From assembly GCA_002914845.1 (NCBI GenBank), contig JXTC01000079.1, forward strand, positions 572,180-636,179: DNA of 64,000 nt. Reading direction: 5' to 3'. This document shows positions 1 to 11,000 of the stretch, piece after piece (the stretch's first letter is position 1; the number at the start of each line of letters is the position of its first letter). The translations under genes and the position numbers were made by a program. Below the pieces are notes generated by a model, which was not told where the DNA came from, did not search any database, and was given only the letters and a program-made list of their open reading frames with translations. The stretch comes from Trema orientale. Lineage: Eukaryota > Streptophyta > Magnoliopsida > Rosales > Cannabaceae.

Positions 1-92
1 ATCTTTAGACCCTCGTTAGAAGTCCTAATTTGAGTTACATACTATCATATTAAATGAGAATAGACATGATTCTCTAGTGTAGACTTTTTTTT

Positions 93-1767
93 GGAGTTAA
101 TATCACCTGGGATCCCCATTCTTTATCATATGTATCACTTAGGTCTCCATTCATTTTTTTTTAGTATTTAAGTCTTCAACATTTATTTTTTTGTAACACA
201 TTAGTCCTTTTGCCCATATTCCTTCCATTTTTGCCGTTTAAACTCACGTGTTCTTCAACCGTAAGCCCAAAAATTTGGGAAAAATTCAGATCTTTCTCAA
301 TGTTTTTTTTTTTGCCCCGATAGATCTTTCTCAGTTTTGATTCTCATTATTATTTCTGGGCTTTTTTTGTTTACTTTTCAATTGCCACAAAGAATTAACG
401 TCGAAAATTTCTGTCATTTACACTCTTGGAAGCTTTATGCCATCAAGGCTTGCTTGAAGCTTGGAGCAAAATAAAGGCTAAAATTTGAATCTTCAAACTT
501 CAACTAGTACTCTAAATCTAGCAAGTTTCGAACAATTATAGCTAAAAGTAAATAGATACTCTTCTGGAGACTCGTGATTCTCCCCCTATCTCTCTTTTCC
601 CAATTGAATCTAAAGAGAGAAATAGAGTTTCTCTTTGCTAGGAAATTTTTCAACATCGGGTTGTTCTTTTTTTATTTTTTGTCATTTTTTTAAAGATTGC
701 ATGAACCAGAGTCTTTCAGCTCAAAATTTATTATAGTGTAACTAGCGATGAAATACATTATGACCAATAGTCTTAGAAGGCTCTTCTCGCTTAAACGACA
801 CAATTTCAAAGCAGTATGTAGTAGTTGTAGAAGAAGAAGAAGAATAAGAAGAAGAACTTCTTCGAACACCAAAAGCAATGAAAGTGTTACACCAGAGCCT
901 TTTTTAGAAATCCATTTAGACATGCTTCTCTTATGACGAAATTTCTCACCACTAATGGTTTCAGCTCTTTTTTTTCATTTTATTTTTCAAATTTGTTTGT
1001 TTTCTTATGACTAAAATCGAGTTTTGTGATCTGGGTATTAGATAATTTAATCAAAAAAGGAGGTTATAATGAGATTTATCGACGTATAAAAAATGGGGGT
1101 CGTGATGAAAGGTTCACCAAGCTGCTTGTGATGAGGGGAAAAAAGGGGTTCTTGATTCAGATTGGTACCATTGGCCATGTTCGCCATAGAAACAAAGACT
1201 CGTTGAGTCTTCAATATCTTCTTGGAGAACCTCGTTCGTGATGCTATCACCTACACTAAGCTCCCTACCAAAAAGATTGTGACAACCATGGTGGTGGTAT
1301 TTCTTCTTTTTTTTTGGGGGGGGAGAAGGGGAGAATTTTAGAATTTTGTATTTCTAACTAAGAGGTGGTGTAGTTTTGTGGAGTAGAGAGGATTGTATTG
1401 AGTGTTGTTATTCAATCATAACAGTGCAAGTTAATGTAAATAGAGTGTTATTATTGTTATTATTATTTTGGAAAAATTTAAAGTAAAGGTCTAAGTTTTA
1501 ACTTTTCCCCTATTTTTGGAGCTCTAGCTGAAGAAGAAGAGAGTGGGTACTGTAGCTCCAATTAATTTGTTTAACAACTTCTATTACCCCTGTTAAATTA
1601 TCTCTAGAGCTCCACGTCAGTTTAAACGATAACACTTGGCAGAAAATAGGGTAAGGATGAACGTATTATAAAAATTAAAAGTTTGAGGACTTAAAAGTTA
1701 CAAAATTATAGATAGTGACCTAAGTGATACATCGGATAAAGAATCGAGATCTCAGGTGATATTAAGC
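93..1767. mobile_element. Long-TIR (Mutator-like / Pack-type) DNA element
   Basis: The left arm (about 93-260) and the reverse complement of the right arm (about 1605-1767) align over roughly 165 bp, sharing for example TTAATATCACCTG, ATTCTTTATC, TGTATCACTTAGGTC and GTTTAAACT. A 9-bp C(T)8 tract lies immediately outside both ends (84-92 and 1768-1776), which fits the 9-bp duplication typical of Mutator-like elements, but it is low complexity. No transposase ORF is visible inside, so the copy would be non-autonomous. The interior holds a histone H4 relic at 1189-1302. The rest of the interior is unassigned and includes a short AGA-rich stretch near 826-860. The inverted repeat is seen directly; the superfamily is inferred. 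Confidence 0.75.
1189..1302 (+). pseudogene. Histone H4 fragment, decayed
   Basis: Read in the frame of codon 1207-1209, the sequence is colinear and gap-free with histone H4 from about residue 51 to 88. It keeps the core IFLEN, then RDA, TYT, a lysine pair, VT, M and VV at the expected spacing. The conserved glycine after TR has become a TGA stop at 1204-1206, and several basic residues of the H4 helix are replaced. The 5' half of H4 is not convincingly recognisable upstream. There is no intron, as expected both for plant H4 genes and for a retrocopy. It lies inside the inverted-repeat element 93-1767, so it is probably a captured gene fragment. It is non-functional as a histone. Confidence 0.7.
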
Positions 1768-1776
1768 CTTTTTTTT

Positions 1777-2240
1777 TGTTATGTTTTGTTTGTATGTGTA
1801 AGATTCTCTAGTATAGCTAATCTACATGATTGGCATCTAATTTTTTTTTTCTTGAAAAAAAAAAAAGAGTTAATTGTGCATCTAGATTAAATAAACATGT
1901 TTATGCCTTTTTCTCTAGTGTTCGATTTGTAAAATACTGCTAAATATTTTGAGGAATAGGGAGATTATTTATGTATATGATAGATAATGCTAGGTGTCCC
2001 AATAAATTACCAAAATTTTTGTACCAATACATATAGCAAGTGAATTGTCACCATGCAATTAGTATTTGAGAAAATATGATCTATTTACTTTGTAGGTTCA
2101 AGGGGCAATTATGAATGGTGAAAATGTACTTGATTATAGTTGATTCTACAAATTAAACACCAATACGTGTGATCAAACCGATTTAATGACTGAGTTTTGA
2201 GTTGTATTGATGTATTATAGTGCGTTATATTTATTTATTT
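1777..2240. other. AT-rich intergenic stretch
   Basis: No ORF, RNA gene or clear repeat is seen. The 3' end merges into the probable 5' leader of the RRM gene: a T-rich stretch ending in ATACAG at about 2241-2246 looks like a splice acceptor of a 5'-UTR intron. Confidence 0.4.
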
Positions 2241-2325
2241 ATACAGGTTAAAGAGGAACTAGAGACATCTGATCTATGAAACAAATATATAGCCTTTTAG
2301 TCTTTTACACCAAGAGAAGAACAAT

Positions 2326-2985
2326 GTGGCTAATAGTTCTGAGACTGCAGATAGTGATATTCAAAGCAAAAAGATTTTTGTTGGGGGTCTACCGCATGAT
2401 CTCAACACGGACGAATTCAAAGCTTATTTCGACAATTACGGTTCAGTTGTAGACATTGTCATAATGCATGACAAACAGACTATGAAAGGTAGGGGATTTG
2501 GGTTCGTAACGTTTCAATCTAAGGAAGCCATCAATAATGCATTGGGAAAGAGTTTCCATACACTGAAAGGCAAGCTTGTAGAGGTCAAAATGGCCAAGCC
2601 AAAGGAGATGAACGTGCAAAACAACAACAACGATGGAATTTTCTTTCCAAATTTGGCATTTACAGTTATAAACTCTACTTATTTCCCACCAAACAACAAC
2701 TATGGGGTTTCTTTTGTAGATTTGGCCTTTGGAAACCACACTTTTTATTACCCACCACAAGCCCATGCCCAAGCTCAGTGTTATAATGATCCAATCCTAA
2801 ATGGACCTCTGACTAATAACTTTTACCTGCCAAATCTTGTACCCCACGATCCTATCTATACAGTGTGTAGTACTTACAATGGTAGTTACGTATATAATGG
2901 ATTGTTTTACTATTATCCACCCTATAGTCATGACCAAATATATGGTGAAAACTTCTCTAACTGGGATTACTATTCATACATGTGA
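2326..2985 (+). CDS. Single-RRM hnRNP-like RNA-binding protein, start disrupted
   Basis: The ORF of 219 codons has one RNA recognition motif at about residues 15-93: RNP2 is IFVGGL (17-22) and RNP1 is RGFGFVTF (56-63). The motif resembles the second RRM of plant hnRNP/Musashi-like proteins, but the first RRM is absent. The C-terminal 120 residues are rich in Asn, Tyr and Pro and are probably disordered. The frame has no upstream ATG; it opens at 2293 after a stop and begins here at a GTG. The only nearby ATG (2324) is out of frame. A dinucleotide TG duplication within what would have been AACAATGGC, the usual dicot start context, would explain this. The next in-frame ATG (2464) falls inside the RRM and would destroy it. 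The gene is either a pseudogene, uses a non-AUG start, or contains a sequencing error. Confidence 0.55.
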   Translation: MANSSETADSDIQSKKIFVGGLPHDLNTDEFKAYFDNYGSVVDIVIMHDKQTMKGRGFGFVTFQSKEAINNALGKSFHTLKGKLVEVKMAKPKEMNVQNNNNDGIFFPNLAFTVINSTYFPPNNNYGVSFVDLAFGNHTFYYPPQAHAQAQCYNDPILNGPLTNNFYLPNLVPHDPIYTVCSTYNGSYVYNGLFYYYPPYSHDQIYGENFSNWDYYSYM

Positions 2986-2989
2986 AATA

Positions 2990-4075
2990 CTCATGATTAC
3001 TATTGTTTTTTTTCCCATATAAAGGATCATTTGTTACATCTTTTTTGGAACATGTGCGTTATGATGTTCTTTATTGCATCTTAATTGTTTGTTGCCTTTT
3101 TGGGTTATGAAATTTTCTTAATTAGAGATGCATGCAAACTAATTATATACATCTTTAAATTATTAAGACAAGATTGAAGAAAAACAATTGCATAGCTTAC
3201 AAGTATCTTAGCATGATTATTAGTCACTTTACAATTATATAACTTATTACTATTAGATATATTCATAAGACTGTGTATTTCATTAGTCATAATATTACAA
3301 AATAAGTACTTATGTCAAAGGGATTGAAGACAATATGGTGTGTTTATGTTGTAGATCTAATAGTAAAATCAAGTAACTACATCTTTACATATAATTTAAT
3401 AAAGCATACATAAAAGTCCAAGCAATACATAGATATGTCAATAAACGAAAATAAGCAAGATGGAAAAGTAAAATTATAAAAAATATAATATTTGTGCGAC
3501 CATGAGAGTCTACCAAGCAAAGAATATGAAGATATTACTTTTTAAAATCAAATGAGACTAATGAATCACATAAGTTCGCAATTTTAAGAAGAAAATGCAA
3601 CCGTCGATAATATATAAAATACACATAAGATTTCCACACATGCATTGAAGGAAAATAAATAATTTATATGTTGCCTGCAAAAGAATTTCTCTTATGCATA
3701 CGAACATTGGCTTTTAGAAGAATAAGCAAACAACAAACTAAAACTTTCTTCGAGTACATGAAAAAATCATATATTACATGTCATTCTCATTAACGTTAGT
3801 CAGATGCATATGAATCTTGGTTTCATTGGTCGGGTGATACCTGTAGTGCCGACGAATCTATCGGTAATGGTGTGTGAGTCCATCATCTTTTCTTCTCTTC
3901 AATTTTTTTTTTGTTATATTTTCTCTTAAATACACTTCTAGATATTACAACGTGCTCCTTAAATGTATTTTTTGTCAAAAATTTAGTAGATTGCAATTTA
4001 GATAATCCAATAGTCAAATTACTTCAAATCAGAAAATTAAAAGGCTTAATTATTACAATTACAACTTAAAAAACC
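2990..4075. other. Intergenic, no gene seen
   Basis: AT-rich DNA with only short, repeat-poor ORFs that show no family signature. The first part may contain the 3' UTR of the RRM gene. No RNA gene or clean repeat was recognised. Confidence 0.4.
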
Positions 4076-5052
4076 CGACATTCTTATCCCAAAGAAAAAA
4101 GATCCGACTTCAATGGCAGATTATAGACCTATAAGCTTACACAATCTGACTTATAAAAGTGTCACTAAAGTATTAGCAAATAGGCTGAAAAAAATACTCC
4201 TAGAGCTCATCTCACATAATCAAAGTATTTTTGTCCCTGGACGATTAATCACAGACAATACTATATTAGCTTTTGAGCTTCTCCACTCACTTTGTCACAA
4301 GAATAATGGGGGAAAAGGCTTTCTTGCTCTTAAGCTTAACATGAGTAAAGTCTACGATCGTGTTGAATGGGTCTTTTTAGAAAAGGTCATGGAGAAAATG
4401 GGGTTCAATAGAAAATAGGTTCAATGTGTTCTCAATTGTATTAGTACATCCTCGTTCCAGATCCTTCTAAATGGAAAGGCGGAGGGTCACATGATCCCTA
4501 CCAGAGGACTTTGTTAAGGATGCTCCCTGTCACCGTATTTATTTCTTCTCCGCGCTGAAACATTTTCCTCACTATTAAGAAAGGCGGAGACTGATGGTAA
4601 CTTAATGGGTTTTTGGTGCTCGATCTCGGGTCCATGTATAAGCCATTTATTTTTATTTTTACTAAAGCAAATACTGGCCATACTCAAGCAACTATGACAG
4701 TTTTGAGAAATTATGAATTGGCATCTGAACGAAAGACCAACATGGACAAATCCTCCATCACCTTTTCCCCTAATGTTTCCAATGAGAACTGGTCTCTTAT
4801 TGTCAACCTTTTAGGACTATTGGTTGTTCAATCTCAAGATATTTATCTCGGACTCCTAGCAGTAGTTGGAAAGAGTAAAAAGAAGACTTTTAAAGGAATA
4901 AAAGACCCCATATGGAAACGGGTCCAAGCCTGGAGACAGAATATGTTCTCTGCAGGTGGAAGGGAAGTCTTGATCAAAATAGTACTTCAAGCGATCCCCA
5001 CCTATGTGATGAGCTTATTCAAGATCCCTATTGGTTTATGGAATGAGACTAA
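4076..5052 (+). pseudogene. L1-type LINE, reverse transcriptase part (5' truncated)
   Basis: Readable segments match plant L1 reverse transcriptase in order: IPKKKDP, DYRPISL, LANRLK, FVPGR, ITDN, then a region like the DKSSI block, and later WRQNMFSAGGREVLIK and AIPTYVMSLF. Stops and frame changes separate them (for example a stop at 4416-4418 and one in the region around 4516). The catalytic FADD box expected near 4640-4670 is missing: the flanking residues are fused across a small deletion. No ORF1 or endonuclease sequence is seen upstream, so the copy is 5' truncated, as is usual for LINEs. It continues at 5987 beyond an inserted element. Confidence 0.85.
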
Positions 5053-5986
5053 GAGCCTGTTTGGCATTGTTTTTTGTTTTCTGTTTTCAGAGTTGTGTTT
5101 TCAGAAATGAGAACAAAAACTGTTTTATAATGTTTTCAGAAAATAATAGGTGTTTGGCAAATATTTTCTAACAACATTTTTTAGGGAAAAAAATTATATG
5201 AATATAAAAAATCATATTTGTATTATAAAAAAATATTTAGAGAGAAAAAGTCAAGAGAGAGTGATCAGAGATAAATTCAAGTAAAAGAATGAGGAGAGAG
5301 AAAGTCACAAGAGAAAAGGTAATGAAAGATAATAATGAGAGAGAAAATGATAAGAAAGAATATGGAAATAAAAAGTATTGAGAAAAATAGAAGGAAAAAA
5401 AAAAATTAATGAAGACATACAAGAAAGAGAAAGTGATAAGAATGCATGAGAATAAAAAATAAAGATAAAAAAAGTCATAAAAAATAAAGTAGCAATAAAG
5501 AATGAGGAGAGATAAGGTGATTAAAAAAATGAAGTGATAGAAAATGATGAGAGAGAAAATGATGGAATGAAATGAGGAGAGAGAAAATGATGAGAGAGAA
5601 TGAGGAGAGAGAAAGTGATGAGAGAAATGAGGAGAGAGAATGAGGATTGAAAGAATGAAGAGAGAGAAAGTGATGAGAAAGAGTGAGGAGAGAGAAAGTT
5701 ATGCGAGAGAAAGTGGTTAGAGAAAATTATGAGAGAGAAAGTTACAAGAAAATATGTATATGAAAGTCATATAAAATTTTTTTTATTTTTTTAAGGAAAA
5801 AAAAAAGTTAAGAAAACACGTTGAAAACAACATTTTGTTGTTCTCTGAATTTTCTGTTTTCTTTAACTCTGTTTTTAAAAACTGTTCTCAGAGAACAATG
5901 CCAAACACCCTTACTTGTTCTCAGAAAACAATTTTCTATTTTTAAAAACAAAAAACTGTTTTTTAGTTATGATGCCAAACAGCCTC
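5053..5986. mobile_element. TAA-flanked MITE (PIF/Harbinger-like) inside the LINE
   Basis: The ends are imperfect inverted repeats: GAGCCTGTTTGGC on the left and GCCAAACAGCCTC on the right. Each is flanked by TAA (5050-5052 and 5987-5989), the 3-bp target duplication of Tourist/Harbinger elements. If the element and one TAA are ignored, the LINE reading frame continues across the junction into the FWWG motif, which confirms the boundaries. The inner sequence near both ends is built of T/A-rich GTTTTCAGA-like motifs in inverted orientation. The middle is a purine-rich GAGAGAGAAAGTGATGAG-type degenerate tandem array. There is no transposase ORF. Confidence 0.8.
5230..5760. repeat. GA-rich degenerate minisatellite within the MITE
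   Basis: An almost pure purine strand made of diverged units containing GAGAGAGAAAGTGATGAGA and AATGAGGAGAG. The periodicity is loose (about 15-30 bp). It accounts for the apparent Phe/Ser-rich ORF on the opposite strand. Confidence 0.75.
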
Positions 5987-7640
5987 TAAGTCTTTGTTTT
6001 TGCAATTTTGGTGGGGGAGTAGAGATGGAAATATGAAGATTGTCTAGATTAAGTAGGAAAATATCTGCAAGCCAAAAAGTATGGGTGGACTTGGTTTTAG
6101 AGACTTGCATTTGTTCAACGTGGCTTTAGTAGCCAAACAAGCCTGGAAACTTATTTCAGAACCAAATTCTCTTACGACTACAGTAATTTGTTGCAAATAT
6201 TACAATCATTCTTCTTTCTTAATGGTTGAAGATAAGTCCAATTCATTGTGATTGTGGAAAAGTTTGCTTTGGGGTAGGGAGTTACTTGTTAAGGGTTTAC
6301 GCTGACAAGTAAGGAATGGGAAATCAATTCATTTTCTCCACAATCCTTGGATCCCGAGGCCCTTAACCTTTAAACCTGTTACCACTTTGGATTCAGACCA
6401 GTTGGTTAGTGATTTTATAACTCGTCTTGGTGTTTGGAATGAGGAAGCAATAAGAGCCAATTGTCTTCAAATAGATTGGGAAGAAATTCTAGCTATCCCT
6501 TTAAGTTTGGAGAAAAAATAAGATATACTCATCTGGAACCATGACCGTAGTAAGCGTTATACAATGAAATTGGGCTATAGAGCTGCGTTGATGGAATCCT
6601 TGTCCTCTAGTTCTACCTCTCTTCTCACGGAAAAATGGTGGAAGGGACTCTGGCACTTGCATATCCTACCAAAGGTTTGCATTTTAGTTTGGAGGATCTT
6701 TCATAATGCCATTCCAACTAAGGCTAATCTTTTCAGGAGAGGTGTGGTTAATGACTCTTGGTGTCCTTTTTGTAGCTCTTTTGAAGAGACTTCTGCTCAC
6801 TATTTTTTGTTTGTTCTATGACTGGTTGAGATGTTTTGTGCTATTCTGGTATGTGGGGTTATATTTAGCCACTTTTATGTCATTCCATGAAGATCTTTCT
6901 TCCTACTTTTTTTCATTCCATGCCGAAGACAACCTTTGAGAGGTTTTGTGCTGTACTCTGGACCATTTGGAATAATCGAAATACTTTGGTTCATGGAGGT
7001 AAGTTGAGATATGGGAGTGATCTTGCTGATTTTGCTACCGCCTACCTTGAGGAATTTCAGTCCTCTTCTTCCGAGCTATCTCGTGCCGTTCTTCCTTCGA
7101 GTCCATCATCTAGTTTTCATTGGTTCCCTCTGCAGAAAGGCAAGTTGAAATTAAATTCGGATGTGGCTATTAGAACAAGGTTGGGTTTCATTGGTGTTAG
7201 GGGTGTAATCCACAATTTTGCTGGGGTAGTTTTGGTTTGTTAGGCACTGAAACTTAGAGGGGAGTTTTCTGTATTACAAGGGGAACTTGTGGCTCTTCGT
7301 GAAGGACTCAAGACTGCTGCTACTTATGGTCTTTGCATCTCTAAAAATTGAGACTGATTCTCTTGAAGTTGTCTATGAAATTAGTACCTGTTAACTGCAT
7401 TCACTTCTTTATCCTATTATTGTTGATATTAGGAAGTTTTTAACTAGTATTAGGAATGTCTCTTGTCACTATGTTTTGCAATCTGGAAATATGATGGCTC
7501 ATTCTTTAGTCGCGTCAGCTTTTAATTGTAATGCTAATAAAATTTGGGTTGATACTAGCCCTCTTTTTATCTCTTCACTTGTATTAGCTGATTATTTGGA
7601 ATAAGATTCTCCTTTTTTCTTTTAAAAAAAATTACTACTT
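5987..7640 (+). pseudogene. L1-type LINE, 3' half: zinc-binding RVT region and RNase H
   Basis: Continuation of the LINE. Right after the insertion comes the FWWG block of plant L1 elements, then GFRDLHLFN and ALVAKQAWK. The zf-RVT region follows (6564-6821; conserved WWKGLWHLHILPKV and the Cys pair CPFC), then an RNase H-like segment starting with KLNSD (about 7118-7600). Many in-frame stops and shifts are present. The 3' end is an A-run near 7624-7631. No convincing target-site duplication was found. It is non-coding today. Confidence 0.8.
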
Positions 7641-7712
7641 TGAAAACCAAATTACTATAGGTGGGATAATTCATGGTGCTTTGAGCTATAACCCAAATAA
7701 TAAATAAATAAA

Positions 7713-7975
7713 GAACAATGTTATGAGTGCCCCTAACACCACAACGACCTATCTGTCTGTTATTGGATAATTCTAATTTATAAACATGGTCTTACATAGA
7801 TCTCACTTAAATTATAATTATGATTAGCCACAAGGACGTATCTGTCTGTTATTGGATAATTCTAATTTATAAATTGAGTCTTACGTACATCTCACTTAAA
7901 TTATAATTATGATTAGCCAATAATAAATTGAAACTGATGCGTCATGCGGCAGTGTACATTAGTGCCCATAACATT
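7713..7975. mobile_element. Mutator-like MITE with internal tandem duplication
   Basis: The termini read CAATGTTATGAGTGCCC on the left and GGGCACTAATG... in inverted form on the right (right end CCCATAACATT). ATAAATAAA (9 bp) flanks both sides (7704-7712, 7976-7984), though this is low complexity. The interior contains an 89-bp segment duplicated in tandem (7746-7834 and 7835-7919), each copy ending in the block CTTAAATTATAATTATGATTAG. That block occurs in reverse in the element at 31627-31809, so the two are one family. The element ends about 100 bp upstream of the PABN start codon and may lie in its promoter. Confidence 0.65.
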
Positions 7976-8078
7976 ATAAATAAATAAATAAATAAAGTTG
8001 TAGCGTCCATCGAGGAAAGAAAGACGGTGCGTATCACTAGTTATTAGGCTTGTGATTTGGAGAGAGAGAGGGAGAGAG

Positions 8079-11000
8079 ATGGAGGAAGAGGAGCATGAGG
8101 TGTACGGAGGAGAGATCCCTGACGAGGGAGAAATGGAAGGTGACATGGAAGCTCATCATGGTGGCGACGTCGACATGTCCGCTGCCGATGACGACGCTGT
8201 CAAGGTCTTCTTCTTCTTCTTTACTCTCTATTATCATTTATGAAAAAGAAACCCTAGGGGGCTTTCAATCGCAAAATACCGAAACCCTAATTTGAAGCTC
8301 TTTGCTATGGTGTTTTCTCTGATTGTTGTGTAGGAGTTGGATGAGATGAAGAAGCGTTTGAAGGAGATGGAGGAGGAGGCCGCTGCTCTTCGTGAAATGC
8401 AGGCCAAGGTCGAGAAGGAAATGGGTGCTGTTCAAGGTTCCCGCTTGTTGTTATAATTATCATTGTTCTTATTGTTTTTCTCTTCAATTGTTGGGGTATT
8501 TTGGGTTAGCACTGATTTGAGATTTTTTCGAGTTTCTGTTGAATTCTCTAATCGAACTTTTTGGATCCTCCACATGTGGAGGAGGTATGGTTACCAGTGG
8601 TCTACGCCTACTGTTGTTTTTTATTTTTTTAGGGGGCAGACTATGTATTTGTTGTTTGTTTTATTTGTTAGGAAACAGTAACTTAAGGAATGATTTTAAC
8701 TTCTCTGGGAGGGTTTGGTGCATTTCCAAAGACGAAATAGCTGGTGTATTGATGATATTGTGTACTCTGTTGTGCATTTTAATACTTGCCTAGGTATAAT
8801 TGTCTTGAGTTTCTGATTCTCTGCCGCCTTTTAAGGTTCTTGTGTTCGACGGTCTAGTATTTTCATTTTGATTCATAGAAACACGCTTGCTTAGATTTTT
8901 CCAAGGGAGATGTGTTGAGATATATAGAAAGATGGAAGTAACCTGCATTAATATGTTGCCTTTTTTATTCTGTATCTGTGTTTTCAACTTGTGTATAGCT
9001 GCCTTATTATGTAATATTCTCCACAGATCCTGCTAGTGCGGCTGCTTCTCAAGCAAACAAGGAAGAGATAGATGCCCGATCTGTTTTTGTTGGAAATGTG
9101 AGTAACTGAGTATCATAATGCTTCTATAGCTTTTTGCCAGCACGAAATTTCTCAGAAAGAATTGTCGTGTTAAATGATTGGTACGCTTTTATGGTAATTG
9201 CTTAGCTGTCATACTAATTATTTAGTGCTTTTGTTGATCGAATTTCAATATATGTTTATTTGTTTCTCTTGGCTCTCATATAAGGCCTTATAATTTTTGT
9301 GTAGTGTAGATTCTTTCTTTATTTTGTAGAACTTTGAGCTAGATAATGGAGAGGTTTTGTTAAACCCTGGACTGAATGTAGGATTACAATCCGAGTCAGA
9401 CATGTTTCTAAAATATTTTGGGGTTGGACAGAAAAATTTAGCTGGTCTGGCAAATTAGTTCAGAAATACGCTATAAAATCATCAAGTGTCTACTTATAAA
9501 TATAGAGTTTGAATTTAAAAGCATTTTTTATAATCTTTTTTCTTAAATCTCAATGGAATTTAGCTTTTGCATAAGTTTTTTCCCCCTTATTTTTCAAGTT
9601 TTTTGCACAACCTTTGCTACGTGGCTGCATTCATTATTGACCATTCAGATGCTGGTTCGACACTGCTGTTGCAGGCATTCCTTATTAGCTCAATTCTTAT
9701 ACTGAATCCTTTTATCTGCTTTATAGATATCATACTTAGGAGGTTAAGATATAGTTTTGAGTTGGAGGAATGATGAATGTGAATAATTTATCAAATGGAA
9801 GTAGGCTAGCTTCAGAGGACTTGTCAAAATGTGCTTATTGTTAATGGAGGCCCTAAAAACTGATTTTAATTTGTTTTCAACCTCTGGTGGTTGAGTTGGA
9901 GACTTGAGGATTGAAAAAATGAACAGGGCAATGTACTTAAGATCTTTATTCTAGTGTTTAAGATATTCAATCAAGGTTTTCACTTCATATTCGTGGTGCT
10001 TTAGCTTTATTCTAGATTGGATCTTGGATAGTGGAAACTATAATTAAAACTTACACATTTCCCCTAAACTTAGTACGTAACCTTGCTGATTGCTTTTCCG
10101 ACATTTTAAATTGGATCTTGGATAATGGAACTATAGCCAAACTTTCATATATCCCCTAAACTTTATCTCGGAGCCTTGTTGATTTTTCTCATCTTTTGTG
10201 TTTAAGACTTTTGGGACATGGATTTTGATATCAAACATATTGCAGTTCTTGTGTCCCTTTGTTTTCTAGTAGCTGTTGGTTTAGTGTAAAAAGGTTGTCT
10301 GGCTTAGCTTCTTTATTGTTACTGCTTTTTTTTTTTCCTTCCCTGTCTTGTGTTGTTGTTTTTCCGTCCTTTTCTTCACTAATTAACTCTGCTCAAAAGG
10401 GATAAAGGTTTTAGTTTTTCATTATAGCCTCATCTGTATAGCCTTTTTTTTCAAATTTACAATATCCCCTGCCCACTTCCTTTTTTTTCGGCCTTAAATT
10501 TTTGCTTATTGAAGTCATTATAAAAACCTTAAGAAAGGATTTTGGAAACAAGAACTATACTTCTTTGTTTGACAATGGTCTGGATATGGATAGTACTAAA
10601 AGTCAAAGTCATGGTTTGACTTATGTCTTACTATGATCGCAGGGTCATCCTTATTCATGAAGCTCTTTGTGTATTGAACGCTGGAAATTTTACACTGTTT
10701 TGAGGCTGGTCCAAAGTCATTATGATGTCAATTAGGCATTCATTTCTTTGGGGTTGGGCACTGGGAAAAAATTGCATTGTATGCTTGAAATTTAAAAGGG
10801 CCAAAAGAAAAGAACAGAAAAAAGAACAAAAAATTTGAAAAATGAGAGGAAAAAATTCTAAAAAATCTTCCATTAAAGAAAAGGATAAAGAAATTGAGAA
10901 AGCACAAAGAGAAAAAGAAAAAAAAAAAGAAAAAGGGAAAAAAAAAGAAAAGAAATGTTGAAAAGAAGAAAAGAAAGGAAAGGAAAGGAAAAGAAGGATG

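Noticed and set aside
1026-1241. ORF with GTIGHV, reminiscent of a translation GTPase G1 region
   Set aside because: The GKS/T that must follow is absent (RHRNK instead) and the other GTPase motifs are missing; the adjacent frame matches histone H4 far better.
5237-5422. Phe/Ser-rich ORF (-)
   Set aside because: Reverse reading of the GA-rich array inside the MITE; composition artefact.
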